Assembly (NCBI GenBank): GCA_030834905.1
Contig: JAUQWZ010000003.1
Location: forward strand, 124,001-188,000
Reading direction: 5' to 3'
Origin: Aggregatilineales bacterium
Lineage (GTDB): Bacteria; Chloroflexota; Anaerolineae; Aggregatilineales; Phototrophicaceae
DNA length: 64,000 nt
The number at the start of each line of letters is the position of its first letter. Position 1 is the stretch's first letter. Under the pieces are notes generated by a model, which saw nothing but the letters and a program-made list of their open reading frames with translations, was not told the DNA's origin and did not search any database. Below are positions 34,085 to 43,110 of this stretch, one piece after another. The position numbers were made by a program, and so were the translations under genes.

Positions 34085-34321
34085 ATGAGTAAACTTCGCA
34101 TCAGCAGCAAAAAACCGATGTTTGGCAACGCCCGCAGCTTTTCCATGCGCGCGACCCGGCGGAAGTTCAATCCCAATATGCAGAATAAGCGCATCTACGT
34201 GCCAGAGCTGGGCAAGCATGTGCAGGTGCGCGTGAGTGTGGGCGAGCTGCGCACCATCGACAAAATCGGCTTGCGGGCATTTATGAAGCGTCAGGGACTT
34301 TCGCTCAAACGCCTCAGTTGA
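34085..34321 (+). CDS. rpmB: Large-subunit ribosomal protein bL28
   Basis: 78 residues with the bL28 pattern: GNARSFSMRATRRKFNPNMQ near the start, where bL28 has its basic NxxSHAxxxTxRxxxPN region, KRIYVPELGKHVQVRVSV, and a C-terminal RTIDKIGLRAF. The zinc-binding cysteines of the C+ form are absent, so this is a C- paralogue, as found in zinc-sparing bacteria. Two ATGs in tandem (34082, 34085) follow AGGAAAAG; the second gives the better spacing. Expression is probably independent, though no clear promoter was identified. Confidence 0.88.
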   Translation: MSKLRISSKKPMFGNARSFSMRATRRKFNPNMQNKRIYVPELGKHVQVRVSVGELRTIDKIGLRAFMKRQGLSLKRLS

Positions 34322-34415
34322 CCCGCGCACTCAAGTAAATACACCAGATGGGACTTTTCCTCTTGTGGGCATGGATTCTACCCGCGCCCATAGGAGGTTT
34401 TTTTGCGTGAAAATA

Positions 34416-35003
34416 TCACCGCGCACGACTGGAAGCTGCCCGCCAAAGTCCGGTATATAGAAAAACAAAAAACAGAAGATACGTTAGCAGTAACCACGCG
34501 ACAAACACGATCACTGCCAGTGCCAGCATCGTGGTGTATGCGCCGATTGTGGTTGTGGTTGTCGTGATGATATGGTTGAATTCAGTGGTGATATCCGTAA
34601 TCCCCGCCGAAATCTCGTTGATAAAAGAAAGATCAATAAGTGTCGGCAGGGTGACATTGATTGATTTTGGGATACATGCCGCGCCTCCAATGCTGCACGC
34701 GAGGTTAAGCCCGTTCACCACATCGATCAGGGTATAGACGGTGTCTCTAAGGAAATTTACAACGACCTGGAGTGCATTTCGTATCCCATTAATCGCATCT
34801 GCCAGCGGCGCAAAATTTCTCCCCAGATTGCGTAGTTCATTATTGACGGTGGTTGTCGCCGCCGAAATTGTCGCGCCCGCTGATTCATAGATTGGCGTCA
34901 GATCGTCGCGAATCTGAACAAACGTCCGAATGACCAGAAACCCCGCCGCAAGTGGCATCACAAAATACGCCAGCAAGAACAGGCGCAAAATAGTCCTTAA
35001 CAT
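34416..35003 (-). CDS. Membrane protein with two terminal helices, unknown
   Basis: 195 residues with one membrane helix at each end (LRLFLLAYFVMPLAAGFLVI and LALAVIVFVAWLLLTYLLFF) enclosing about 130 residues rich in Thr, Ile, Asn and Ala, with helical amphipathic character and two cysteines. AGAGGGGAGA upstream of the ATG supports the start. The gene has a lower GC content than its neighbours and a run of Thr codons. No family is recognised; the layout resembles proteins that span the envelope as a hairpin. Confidence 0.6.
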   Translation of the reverse strand: MLRTILRLFLLAYFVMPLAAGFLVIRTFVQIRDDLTPIYESAGATISAATTTVNNELRNLGRNFAPLADAINGIRNALQVVVNFLRDTVYTLIDVVNGLNLACSIGGAACIPKSINVTLPTLIDLSFINEISAGITDITTEFNHIITTTTTTIGAYTTMLALAVIVFVAWLLLTYLLFFVFLYTGLWRAASSRAR

Positions 35004-35128
35004 CTGTATCTCCCCTCTACTGAAGGGCGAACAATATCTTATTTACAGATAAATAACAATTTAACTGTAATCGACGTGTATTTTTTGGGAGTGATAAAAC
35101 GCTTTGCGCAGCGCTCACTGGTTGGGTC

Positions 35129-36001
35129 TTATTCCAGCAGCGACTCGCGCAGTCTGGTAAGGGTCGTTTCGTCAACACCCGCGCGCTGAAGCAGGTAAGC
35201 TTCGATGCTGCCGTAGCGCTGCTGGAGATACCCGAGCGCGGCTTTCATGGTTTCGGGGTTTGCCAGCAGCAGCGGGTCCATGTCATCGGGGTTTAAGCCG
35301 ATTCGTTCCACAACCCGCATCTGCTGTTTGATCGTCGCTGCGAGAGGCGCGTGGTAGCGGTTGGTCAGCGAATAATCGGCAATGATGGTGCTTTCGGGAA
35401 CGCCAAGACTCGCCAGCAGCAGCGCCGATGCGATGCCGGTGCGATCTTTACCTGCCGTACAGTGGATCACCGCAGGCGTCCCCTGTTCCTCAGCCAAACG
35501 CCGGAGGATTTCCCCGAACACCGGCGCGTTCCGTTCCAGATAAATGCGGGTGTAAGTTTCAAACAGCACCTTTTCCAGCCGGTTGTAGTAACGGAACAGT
35601 GAAAACATCTGCCGCGCGCCACCCGTATTTGAGTGGACGGGCAGCGACACATAGTCCGCGCCTTCCGGCACCCGGTCAGGCGCTGGCACGCTTTCCTTAG
35701 GGCTGCGCAGGTCGAAAATCTGCTTCACGCCCAACTGACGCAGGGTCGTCAGGTCGCTGTCGGACAGCGCGGACAGCGTGCCGGAGCGAAACACCCGCCC
35801 CCATTTGACGCGCCGCCCGTCGGTCGTGCGGTAGCCGCCCAGGTCGCGGAAATTGATCGCCTGTTCCAATGCGAGCAGGCGCGCGCCCCCATCATCATCT
35901 GGCAGGTCAAGAATCAGCGAATTGGGGTCAACGGGCGTCGGACGCGGCTTACCGCGGGTGAAAAGGAGCGCAAGCCACTGGCGTCTGGTCACGACTGGCA
36001 C
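35129..36001 (-). CDS. Tyrosine-specific protein phosphatase (Y_phosphatase3 type)
   Basis: 290 residues with the P-loop HCTAGKDRTG (C181 nucleophile, R187), typical of the bacterial LipA/Y_phosphatase3 class that act on phosphotyrosine, phosphoinositides or both. Upstream NFRDLGGYRTTDG and KWGRVFRSGTLSAL are the standard N-terminal elements of this class. The start is a GTG at 36001 directly after the kinase stop codon, so translation is coupled to the sensor kinase gene. No signal peptide is convincing. It may reverse a phosphorylation linked to the same pathway, but that is inference from position. Confidence 0.88.
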   Translation of the reverse strand: MPVVTRRQWLALLFTRGKPRPTPVDPNSLILDLPDDDGGARLLALEQAINFRDLGGYRTTDGRRVKWGRVFRSGTLSALSDSDLTTLRQLGVKQIFDLRSPKESVPAPDRVPEGADYVSLPVHSNTGGARQMFSLFRYYNRLEKVLFETYTRIYLERNAPVFGEILRRLAEEQGTPAVIHCTAGKDRTGIASALLLASLGVPESTIIADYSLTNRYHAPLAATIKQQMRVVERIGLNPDDMDPLLLANPETMKAALGYLQQRYGSIEAYLLQRAGVDETTLTRLRESLLE

Positions 36002-37987
36002 TCAGGCGGTTGTGGGTAAATGAATGATGACGGTCGTTCCGCGTTCAACCGCGCTGTCGATCACGATGCGCCCATTGTGCAGTTCGACAACGTGTTTGAT
36101 CAGGGTCAGTCCCAGCCCCATACCGCTGCTTTCACCGACATTGCTGCCGCGAAAGAACGGTTCGTAGAGGCGCGGCTGATCGCGCTCTGGAATGCCGATT
36201 CCCTGATCGGACAGGCGCAGCATAATTTCCTGCCCCTGGCGTTGAAGCTCAAGGCAGATCGGGCTTTCAATGGCTGAAAATTTAATCGCGTTCGAAACCA
36301 GATGGCTGATCATCCGCTGGATCAGGTGTTCCTCGGCGGGCAGCAGCCGCAGATCGCCTTCGGCGATCAGTTGAATCGGATGCTGGCTGCCGCGATGTTC
36401 CAGCAGGTGCTGAAGGGTGTCTTCACAAATCCGTTTGAGATCGCAGGCTTTCATCTCCAGCGAGTGCTGTTGGGTCTGGGTATGCAGGATGAACGAAATG
36501 CTCTTGAGGATCTCGGTTACGTTCTGCACTTCGTCCTGAACGCGCTGAAAGTGATCCTGGCGCTGGGTCAGGCTCATGCGTTCCATGTAGTGCCAGAGCA
36601 GTTCGTTCGACGCCATAATCACCGACAGCGGCGTGCGGAATTCGTGCGAGATGCGCGCCATCATGCGGCTCTTAAGCTGATGCAGTTCCTGTTCTTTTTG
36701 CAGGTTGACCTGGAGACGCTCGCGCTCAAGCTGCGCCTGCTGGATCGCCCGGTGTTCGGTGACGTCACGCGAGATCAGCAGCACGCGCGCATGATCGATG
36801 GCGATAATTCGCGCTTCGCGGAAGGTGTTCTCGGTCACCAGCGGCGATTCATAATCCAGGATCTGCATCTGTCCGGTCGTTAAGGCGCGTCGGGACAGAA
36901 TCATGATCGATTCCACCAGTTCCGACGGATAGATGTCCAGCAGATGCTTGCCAACATGTTCACTCGGTCGAAATTTCGGGATGAGTCCCGCCCGCGATTT
37001 GTAGTTCAGGACGACACCATCGACATCCAGCTCGATGATCATATCGGGGATGGCGTTGAGCAGCGCATTCTTCTGGGCTTCGCTCTGGCGCAGGGCTTCT
37101 TCGGCGCGCTTGCGCTCGGTGATATCGTTGGCAATCCCCATGATCTGTACTGGCTTGCCGTCCGAACTGCGCTTAAAAATCATCTCGCGGTGCAGCAGCC
37201 AGCGCCAGGTGCCGTCGGCGTGCTGCATCCGATGCTCAAAATCGATGACATCACTGTCCTGCGCCCGCAGATAGCGGTTTTCCAGATCGCGGTGACGCAG
37301 CCAGTCCTGCGGATGCAGCAAAGTGGGCAAAAACTGGCTGCCCATCGCGTAGACCTGTTCGGGGGTATATCCCAGGTGAGTCGCGATCTGGTCGTTGCAA
37401 TAGATGACCGCATCCTCATCGAGATCGTAGACATAGATGATGTCGGGGATGGCAAGCGTGACCTGAACTGAGAACTGCTGGTTCTGGCGGAGTTCTTCCG
37501 CGACGCGCTTGAATTCGGTGACGTCGCGATTGACGCCGATCAACCCGATGATCTGCCCATGCTCATCGTGCAGCGGAACCTTAGAGATCGTAGCATAGGG
37601 GTGCGGATACCATGAGGTGGGATTCGGCTGCTGCGCTTCCAGATTGGTGATTGAGATGCCGGTTTCGAGCAGGTACTGTTCGGCATCCAGGTAGGCTTGT
37701 CCGCCGTCGCCAAACAGGTCGATATCCGTCTTGCCGAGCAGCGTTTGCTCATCGGGCATATTGTGCGCCAGCCAGGTTGCCCGGTTCGCCAGTATAAACC
37801 GGCTCTGGCGGTCTTTCACGTAAACGCGGTCAGGGATAGCATCGAGTATGCTGCGCAGCATCCGCACTTCGGCGTCCTGCGCGTCCTGTCCAACCTGAGA
37901 CTCAAACAGCGCTGCCAGCTTCTGATAGGCTTGGTCATCCTTGCTACATTCACGCAGCAGCAATCTCTGGTCGTAAGAAAGCGGCAT
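36002..37987 (-). CDS. Multi-PAS soluble sensor histidine kinase
   Basis: 661 residues without membrane helices. Three PAS domains occupy roughly residues 40-165, 170-290 and 300-410, two of them closed by the DVTEFKR and DITERKR motifs typical of PAC segments. A HisKA dimerisation domain follows, with SHEFRTPLSVIM around residue 446 (phospho-His), then HATPase_c with the N box (SHLVSNAIKFS), G1 (LSDQGIGIP), F box (YEPFFRG) and G2 (GMGLGLTLIK). It therefore senses a cytoplasmic signal such as redox, light or ligand. No response regulator gene lies beside it; a tyrosine phosphatase gene follows directly instead. Confidence 0.93.
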   Translation of the reverse strand: MPLSYDQRLLLRECSKDDQAYQKLAALFESQVGQDAQDAEVRMLRSILDAIPDRVYVKDRQSRFILANRATWLAHNMPDEQTLLGKTDIDLFGDGGQAYLDAEQYLLETGISITNLEAQQPNPTSWYPHPYATISKVPLHDEHGQIIGLIGVNRDVTEFKRVAEELRQNQQFSVQVTLAIPDIIYVYDLDEDAVIYCNDQIATHLGYTPEQVYAMGSQFLPTLLHPQDWLRHRDLENRYLRAQDSDVIDFEHRMQHADGTWRWLLHREMIFKRSSDGKPVQIMGIANDITERKRAEEALRQSEAQKNALLNAIPDMIIELDVDGVVLNYKSRAGLIPKFRPSEHVGKHLLDIYPSELVESIMILSRRALTTGQMQILDYESPLVTENTFREARIIAIDHARVLLISRDVTEHRAIQQAQLERERLQVNLQKEQELHQLKSRMMARISHEFRTPLSVIMASNELLWHYMERMSLTQRQDHFQRVQDEVQNVTEILKSISFILHTQTQQHSLEMKACDLKRICEDTLQHLLEHRGSQHPIQLIAEGDLRLLPAEEHLIQRMISHLVSNAIKFSAIESPICLELQRQGQEIMLRLSDQGIGIPERDQPRLYEPFFRGSNVGESSGMGLGLTLIKHVVELHNGRIVIDSAVERGTTVIIHLPTTA

Positions 37988-38074
37988 TCGTCTCGCCCAA
38001 AACTGTGTGGCACGGACACGATCCTACTTTAGTTTAGCACGCCTTTTTTTCGAGCACAGTAAGTAAGTTCACTT

Positions 38075-38980
38075 CTACGGACAGTCGATGCAGTCGTCGT
38101 CCACAGCCGCGCCATTCTGAGCCGCATCACCGGCGTTCGACTCATTGAGCGCTGCGATGCGCGCTTGAATCGTATCCGCCAGTGTCAGCAGCAGATCGCG
38201 CGTGGGCGACTCGATATCGCTGAGGGGAAGCGGGGGACCGCCCTGTATCTGGCGAATGAGGTGCGGATGAAACGGCAGCGAGGCAAGCACCGCCGCGCCG
38301 TCATAACCGGATTCTCCCTCAACCGGGGCGGGATACAGCTCAACCGGCTCGCCGCAGTGCGGGCAGACGATATGGGTCATGTTCTCGACCACGCCCAGCA
38401 CCGGCACGCTGCGCGTCCGCAGCAGTGAAACGAGCCGACCGTTATCAAGATGCGCCAGCCGTTCCCGAACGGCAATCAACAGCGCGGCGTCCACCAGACC
38501 CGCGCCGAGCAGCGCATTCAGCGGCTCGCCGGTGCCGGGCGGCATGTCGATCAACAGCACGTCGGCGTCCCAGTCCACCCGCGCCAGCAGCGAGGTGATG
38601 ATCGCGCCGATGGTGTCGGGCTGCGGGTTAATCGTCTGGGTTTCGCCCACCAGCAGCCCCAGCGACATCAGACCGATGCCGTAGCGCTCGAACGGCTTCA
38701 TCGGGCGCATGTCGAGCGCGTCCGGTCGCGCCGCAATCGGCATCATCGCTTCGGGATTTCGGCTGGCGGTCAGATCGCGTTTCTGGCGCACACCCAGCAG
38801 CGCCGGGATATTGGGTCCGTGTAAATCGGCGTCAAAAATGCCCACCTTCAGACCGCGCGCCTTCAGCGCCGCCGCCAGGTTGACGGTCACGGTTGATTTA
38901 CCGACGCCCCCTTTGGCGCTGATCATCATCAGCACAAAGCGAGCATTCAGCCGCCCGCGCAGAAAAGGATTCTTCACCAC
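38075..38980 (-). CDS. Mrp/NBP35-family iron-sulfur carrier ATPase
   Basis: 301 residues with the deviant Walker A ISAKGGVGKSTVTVNLA and a typical IFDADLHGPNIPALLG segment, plus VLLIDMPPGTGEPLNAL. These mark the Mrp/ApbC/NBP35 family that carries Fe-S clusters. The cluster-bridging pair is CPHC in THIVCPHCGEPVE. The N-terminal FSCA (DUF59) domain of many Mrp proteins is missing, so the chain starts almost at the P-loop. A second Cys pair ends the protein (DDDCIDCP), which could bind a cluster or metal. A five-copy palindrome array lies just upstream. Confidence 0.9.
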   Translation of the reverse strand: MVKNPFLRGRLNARFVLMMISAKGGVGKSTVTVNLAAALKARGLKVGIFDADLHGPNIPALLGVRQKRDLTASRNPEAMMPIAARPDALDMRPMKPFERYGIGLMSLGLLVGETQTINPQPDTIGAIITSLLARVDWDADVLLIDMPPGTGEPLNALLGAGLVDAALLIAVRERLAHLDNGRLVSLLRTRSVPVLGVVENMTHIVCPHCGEPVELYPAPVEGESGYDGAAVLASLPFHPHLIRQIQGGPPLPLSDIESPTRDLLLTLADTIQARIAALNESNAGDAAQNGAAVDDDCIDCP

Positions 38981-39023
38981 ACCACTCCCGAATACATCTA
39001 CAAACGGCGATTGCAGGGACGAA

Positions 39024-39233
39024 CGGACACGACGATGTCATGTCCCTACGACAGAACCCGTCACCATCACGGACACGACGATGTCGTGTCCCTACGATAG
39101 AACCCGTCGCTATCACGGACACGACGATGTCGTGTGCCTACGACAGAACCCGTCGCCATCACGGACACGATGATGTCATGTCCCTACGATAGAACCCGTC
39201 ACCATCACGGACACGACGATGTCGTGTCCCTAC
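39024..39233. repeat. Five-copy 46-bp tandem array of palindromic units
   Basis: Units begin CGGACACGA at 39024, 39070, 39116, 39162 and 39208, an exact 46-bp period. Each holds a 21-bp palindrome (GGACACGACGATG, then its mirror) followed by CCCTACGA and a 20-bp spacer that is almost the same in every copy (GAACCCGTCACCATCAC-like). The array fills most of the 326-bp gap between the divergent ends of two leftward genes. The palindrome and CCCTAC tail are those of the dispersed repeats at 33216-33292. Confidence 0.95.
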
Positions 39234-39260
39234 GGGAACATCTGCGCCAGGAAGCCAACG

Positions 39261-39284
39261 AAAAGAGCGCACCCGCGTGCGCTC
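39261..39284 (-). terminator. Terminator after the R3H ATPase gene
   Basis: Read leftward, GAGCGCAC-gcgg-GTGCGCTC is followed by TTTT. Confidence 0.7.
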
Positions 39285-39306
39285 CATGATCAGTAACCAG
39301 ATGATG

Positions 39307-40941
39307 CTAACCGGCGCGGAATATCCGCACGAAGCGCGATGGCTCGTCGCCGTAGCTCTGCGAGGTCAACTGCGCCCGGCGCGCGATTTCATGCTGGCGG
39401 CGGCGAATGGGCTGGCTCTGCGGCTTGAGGTCGATGAAATCCGTCCCGGCGCGAACCTGCGTGATCGCCTCGCGTGCTTCACGCATTGCCCCCCCAAAAG
39501 GGTCGTCGTCGAGCGGCTCGTCTCCCTCCTTCTGGAATACGTCCATCAGGAAGTTTTCCATCTGCGAAACCGTGTTGGCGCGCAGCACATAGATGGGCTT
39601 GCCCTGCCGCTCGGCATCGACAATCAGCTTCGGGCGGCGGCGGTAATAGTTCTTGAGGGTGACAATCATATCGGCTTCGATATCGTCGTCTACCAGAATA
39701 ATCGGCACGTGCAGGCGGCGTCCTGCCTGATAGAGCCGGTTGCGCGCCACGCCGTAGGCGTAGACGCGAACGGGTCCCCTGCCGCCATTGCCGTTCGTCG
39801 CTTCTTCAGCGGGCGTTTCGGCGCGCGCGCCGTCGGTCGCGCGGCTGCGTTCGCGGCGGTAATCGTCGCGCGGCGAGCGCTCCACGCGCGTGCCTTCGCC
39901 CCGGGCGCGTTCGTTGCGGTCAAACAGCGAGCGTTTTTCGGGCTGCGCCGATTCGATCACGACTTCGCCGCGATCATCGCGCGACCGGACTTCAACCGGC
40001 AGCGGGCGCTCGCGCAGGATGGCATCGACTGCCGCCGCCACATCCTCATGAACGACGATGCGGTCGCGGGTTTGCAGCTCGATCAGCACGTCGAAGGTGG
40101 GCGGGGCGCGGCGCTCCAGGACGGTCTTTTGCGTCCCCCGGCGGCGTGCTTCCTCGTCGGAGAGCGTCACCGGCTGAATGCCGCCAACCAGATCCGACAG
40201 TGTCGGATTGAGCATCAGGTTATCCAGCGCGTTGCCGTGGGCAGTGCCGATCAACTGGACGCCGCGCTCGGCAATCGTGCGGGCAGCGGTGGCTTCCAGT
40301 TCGCGCCCGATCTCGTCGATGACGATCACTTCGGGGTTGTGGTTCTCGACCGCCTCGATCATGACTTCGTGCTGGCGTTCGGGGTGCGAAACCTGCATCC
40401 GGCGGGCTTTGCCAATCGCCGGGTGCGGCACGTCGCCGTCGCCGCCAATCTCGTTCGAGGTATCGACGATCACCACGCGCTTGGAATCCGCCAGCACACG
40501 GGCAGCTTCGCGCAGCATTGTCGTCTTGCCGACGCCCGGCGCGCCCATCATGAGGATGCTCTGACCGGTTTCGACCAGATCCTTGATGATGTCAATCGTG
40601 CCGTAAACCGCCCGCCCGACGCGGCAGGTCAGACCGACCACTTCACCGCGCCGGTTGCGGATGGCGGAAATGCGGTGCAGGGTGCGTTCCATGCCGGCGC
40701 GGTTGTCGGCGTCGAACGTGCCGATGCTGTCTACGATAGCGTCGAGTTCAGCCCGGGTGACTTCATTGTTGGACAGCGCTACTTCCTTCTGGATGTAACG
40801 CGCGGTGGGAATACGCCCAAGGTCTAAGACGATCTCCAGCAGTTCATCTGTCTGTCCGAGTTCGTCCAGCTTGTTATTGATGTGCGGGGGCAGAACCCGC
40901 TTCAGTTCCTGAATATCGTCAGTTATCCGTCGTTCTACCAT
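39307..40941 (-). CDS. SpoIIIAA-like AAA ATPase with C-terminal R3H domain
   Basis: 544 residues. The N-terminal part (to about 320) is a AAA-type ATPase of the SpoIIIAA/Ycf45 group: Walker A MMGAPGVGKTTMLREAARVL near residue 135, Walker B EVIVIDEIG, and a TAHGN sensor. A charged Arg/Glu-rich linker follows (about 325-385), then a small domain, and finally an R3H single-strand nucleic-acid-binding motif (RRRQHEIARRAQL, then EPSRFVRIF). The combination is common in Cyanobacteria, plastids and Chloroflexi and suggests an ATP-driven nucleic-acid-binding role that is not established. The start overlaps the stop of the upstream gene (TAATG). Confidence 0.9.
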   Translation of the reverse strand: MVERRITDDIQELKRVLPPHINNKLDELGQTDELLEIVLDLGRIPTARYIQKEVALSNNEVTRAELDAIVDSIGTFDADNRAGMERTLHRISAIRNRRGEVVGLTCRVGRAVYGTIDIIKDLVETGQSILMMGAPGVGKTTMLREAARVLADSKRVVIVDTSNEIGGDGDVPHPAIGKARRMQVSHPERQHEVMIEAVENHNPEVIVIDEIGRELEATAARTIAERGVQLIGTAHGNALDNLMLNPTLSDLVGGIQPVTLSDEEARRRGTQKTVLERRAPPTFDVLIELQTRDRIVVHEDVAAAVDAILRERPLPVEVRSRDDRGEVVIESAQPEKRSLFDRNERARGEGTRVERSPRDDYRRERSRATDGARAETPAEEATNGNGGRGPVRVYAYGVARNRLYQAGRRLHVPIILVDDDIEADMIVTLKNYYRRRPKLIVDAERQGKPIYVLRANTVSQMENFLMDVFQKEGDEPLDDDPFGGAMREAREAITQVRAGTDFIDLKPQSQPIRRRQHEIARRAQLTSQSYGDEPSRFVRIFRAG

Positions 40942-41921
40942 TAAGTGGATGGCTTCTCCTGATTGGTCAGCTTCGCTTTACTAATCGGGCTGGCATTAGG
41001 GACGGCTTCGAACGACTTCTGAACCAGCGACGCGAAGCTCGTCTGACGAATGCCCGCCGCGATGTGGCGTACCATCATCGCCTGCTGCGCCAGCGCCTCA
41101 AATCCGATCTGGCTCAAGGATTCAGCCAACCAGTCCTGATACCGCCGGACACAGACATATACGGGAACACGTCCGGCGCGGTTGCACTGGGCGATGACGC
41201 CGGCAATGATGCCGGTGGCTTCATAGCCCAGCACGTCGGGATGCAGATAAGGCATGATATAAATGCCGGTCTTGCCCTCAGAGACGGCGATATAGCCCTG
41301 AACACGGTTTCCCTTGCGGTAAACCAGCCCCTTGCTATCGCGCGATGGCACCGTAATCGCCTGAACGAGACGCGGAACAATGTTGCTGTACAGCAGTTGA
41401 ATGTCCATCTGGTCGTCTTCGGTCTCGTCGGCAAGCACGCCAGACAGCCGGATTTCCGGCAGCGGATCGCCGCCGACAGGACGCCACCAGATTTCCTGGC
41501 GCGCGTAGACGGCAAAGCCCGACTGGCGCATGGAGATGAACAGAGGCGATCCCTCGTCCACTTCCGCCGTCAGCATATGCGCGCCGCGCCGTCCCGCCTC
41601 GCTCGCCATCGCATCCATCAGCGCCAGCCACGCCGTATCGCACATCTGGGGTTCCAGCGCGGGCGCAATATAGACGATCTGCGCCAGATGATCATCCGGC
41701 TTCAGGCGAAACTGCCCGATCACATGTTGTTTGTCTGCCCGCCCGACCAGCGTATACTGTCCCCGTTGGGGCAGCAGCATGTCAGTAATCGAGACGTTCT
41801 GGTAACCGCCCGGTTCGCGGGTATAGCAAATTTCGCTGTCAAGGATGGTCGCTTTTTCCGCCAGCCGTCTGACCAGCGGAATATCAACCAACTTGGCGGC
41901 GTGAACTTCATAACCGCGCAT
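40941..41921 (-). CDS. GNAT-like protein of unknown function
   Basis: 326 residues that look like two degenerate acetyltransferase folds in a row: IPLVRRLAEKATILD and AQIVYIAPALEPQMCDTAWL in the first, and GYIAVSEGKTGIYIMPYLHP then YVCVRRYQDWLAESLSQIGF in the second. Clear acetyl-CoA loops are lacking, so catalysis is doubtful. The gene starts an operon with the R3H ATPase, the stop and next start overlapping by one base, which points to a shared process. A promoter with TTGCCA and TATAAT lies upstream (42040-42067). Function unknown. Confidence 0.75.
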   Translation of the reverse strand: MRGYEVHAAKLVDIPLVRRLAEKATILDSEICYTREPGGYQNVSITDMLLPQRGQYTLVGRADKQHVIGQFRLKPDDHLAQIVYIAPALEPQMCDTAWLALMDAMASEAGRRGAHMLTAEVDEGSPLFISMRQSGFAVYARQEIWWRPVGGDPLPEIRLSGVLADETEDDQMDIQLLYSNIVPRLVQAITVPSRDSKGLVYRKGNRVQGYIAVSEGKTGIYIMPYLHPDVLGYEATGIIAGVIAQCNRAGRVPVYVCVRRYQDWLAESLSQIGFEALAQQAMMVRHIAAGIRQTSFASLVQKSFEAVPNASPISKAKLTNQEKPST

Positions 41922-42039
41922 TGGTTCCTCCTGGATCTGTGGCAGCGTTAAATTGAGCGTTGGGCGGAATGCGTAGATAAGGAAGTGGATTATGCAACAA
42001 GCAGAAAAGGCGCTCAGTTGTGTGTATCATCAGAACCTT

Positions 42040-42067
42040 ATTATACCATTGAACCCCGAAATGGCAA
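42040..42067 (-). promoter_or_regulatory. Promoter of the GNAT-like/R3H ATPase operon
   Basis: Read leftward, TTGCCA and TATAAT are separated by 16 bp, about 120 bp before the ATG at 41921. Confidence 0.6.
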
Positions 42068-42180
42068 TAAAAACGCGCCGCCTGTACCCCGGTTAAGCGA
42101 TGGATTGGACTTGTCTGATCCTACCGCCGGGCTGCCACTTTCGTACACTCTACTGTATAAAACACCCAACAGGAAAAAAG

Positions 42181-42741
42181 ATGCCCAAAGATCACGCCGC
42201 CCCACCCTATAATGCTGTCCGCCGCGCGGATCGTGCCGTCGATGACCAGGATTGGATTGTCGATTTTCTCAGACGCGCCGCGATTGGCATCCTGGCAACA
42301 GTTCACGATGGACAGCCGTTTATCAACAGCAACCTGTTTGTGTACGACGAACCGAGCCACTGCATCTACATGCACACGGCGCGGTTGGGGCGCACACGCT
42401 CGAACGTGGAAGCGGCTGAGCGCGTCTGCTTCAGCGTCACCGAAATGGGGCGGCTGCTGCCCGCCGACGAAGCGCTGGAGTTCAGTGTCGAGTACAGCGG
42501 CGTGGTCGCCTTTGGCGCTGCCACCGTCCTGACCGACGCCGTCGAAGCGCGGCTTGCCTTGCAGCTTCTGCTGGACAAATACTTCCCGCATTTGCTGCCA
42601 GAGCGCGACTACCGCCCCATCGTAGACGAAGAACTCAAGCGCACGTCGGTGTATCGTATCGACATTGAGTCATGGAGTGGCAAGCGCAAGCAGGTAGAAG
42701 ACGATTTTCCGGGGGCGTTTGTGTATCCAATCGCGCAGTAG
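42181..42741 (+). CDS. Pyridoxamine-5'-phosphate-oxidase-like flavin-binding protein
   Basis: 186 residues of the split-barrel FMN-binding fold. Recognisable strands are IGILATVHDGQPFINSN and CIYMHTARLGRTRSNVEAAE, then VCFSVTEMG and EYSGVVAFGAATVL, as in PNPOx-like and nitroimidazole-resistance (NimA-type) proteins. AGGAAAAAAG precedes the ATG at 42181 closely. A strong terminator follows at once. It likely binds a flavin or F420/heme; the reaction is not known. It stands alone. Confidence 0.85.
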   Translation: MPKDHAAPPYNAVRRADRAVDDQDWIVDFLRRAAIGILATVHDGQPFINSNLFVYDEPSHCIYMHTARLGRTRSNVEAAERVCFSVTEMGRLLPADEALEFSVEYSGVVAFGAATVLTDAVEARLALQLLLDKYFPHLLPERDYRPIVDEELKRTSVYRIDIESWSGKRKQVEDDFPGAFVYPIAQ

Positions 42742-42784
42742 CATTGGGCAGGGACAAATATTGTCCCTGCCCAATGCGTTTTTT
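42741..42784 (+). terminator. Strong intrinsic terminator after the flavin-binding protein gene
   Basis: A 17-bp perfect stem (42741-42757 with 42761-42777) around ATA is followed by a run of six T. Its core, AGGGACAA-TTGTCCCT, resembles the dispersed GGGACAC palindromes and may derive from one. Confidence 0.9.
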
Positions 42785-42786
42785 GA

Positions 42787-43110
42787 TTATGGGGTGGGTG
42801 TCGCAACCGTGTAGATTATCTCACCTGGAACAGGTGCGAAAATTATAGGGACCAAGCCGACAATGACCACAAGGACTGCCGCCAGAATTGCTATACGGGC
42901 TAAACTGCGAATGGTCTTATCCTCTGTCTGCCTGTGTATTCCAACCCCAAACGCGGCAAGAATAATCGCTGCAACAATGGCTGTGATGGGGTGAATCAGT
43001 CCCACCAAGATAGTGATGAGGATCACGGCACTTGTCAGAAGATAATGCCGTTTATTATTCCCGTCTCGCGTAGGCATTGCATTCTGAAGACTCATATGCT
43101 TTAATGCCAT
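42787..43110 (-). CDS. Small three-helix membrane protein, unknown
   Basis: 107 residues with three membrane helices (LLTSAVILITILVGLI, ITAIVAAIILAAFGVGI and ILAAVLVVIVGLVPII) and short polar ends. The ATG at 43110 overlaps the end of the upstream gene by ten bases; another in-frame ATG lies five codons in. It sits in a stretch of lower GC content shared with the broken secreted-protein gene, so the pair may have arrived together. No family is recognised. Confidence 0.55.
   Translation of the reverse strand: MALKHMSLQNAMPTRDGNNKRHYLLTSAVILITILVGLIHPITAIVAAIILAAFGVGIHRQTEDKTIRSLARIAILAAVLVVIVGLVPIIFAPVPGEIIYTVATPTP

Noticed and set aside
39024..39233. Regularly spaced palindromic repeats suggesting a CRISPR array
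   Set aside because: The spacers are nearly identical to each other, the repeats are dispersed elsewhere in the window, and no cas gene is present. It is a tandem REP-like array.
39277..40827. Long rightward open frame opposite the R3H ATPase gene
   Set aside because: Antisense shadow; the opposite frame has clear Walker and R3H motifs.
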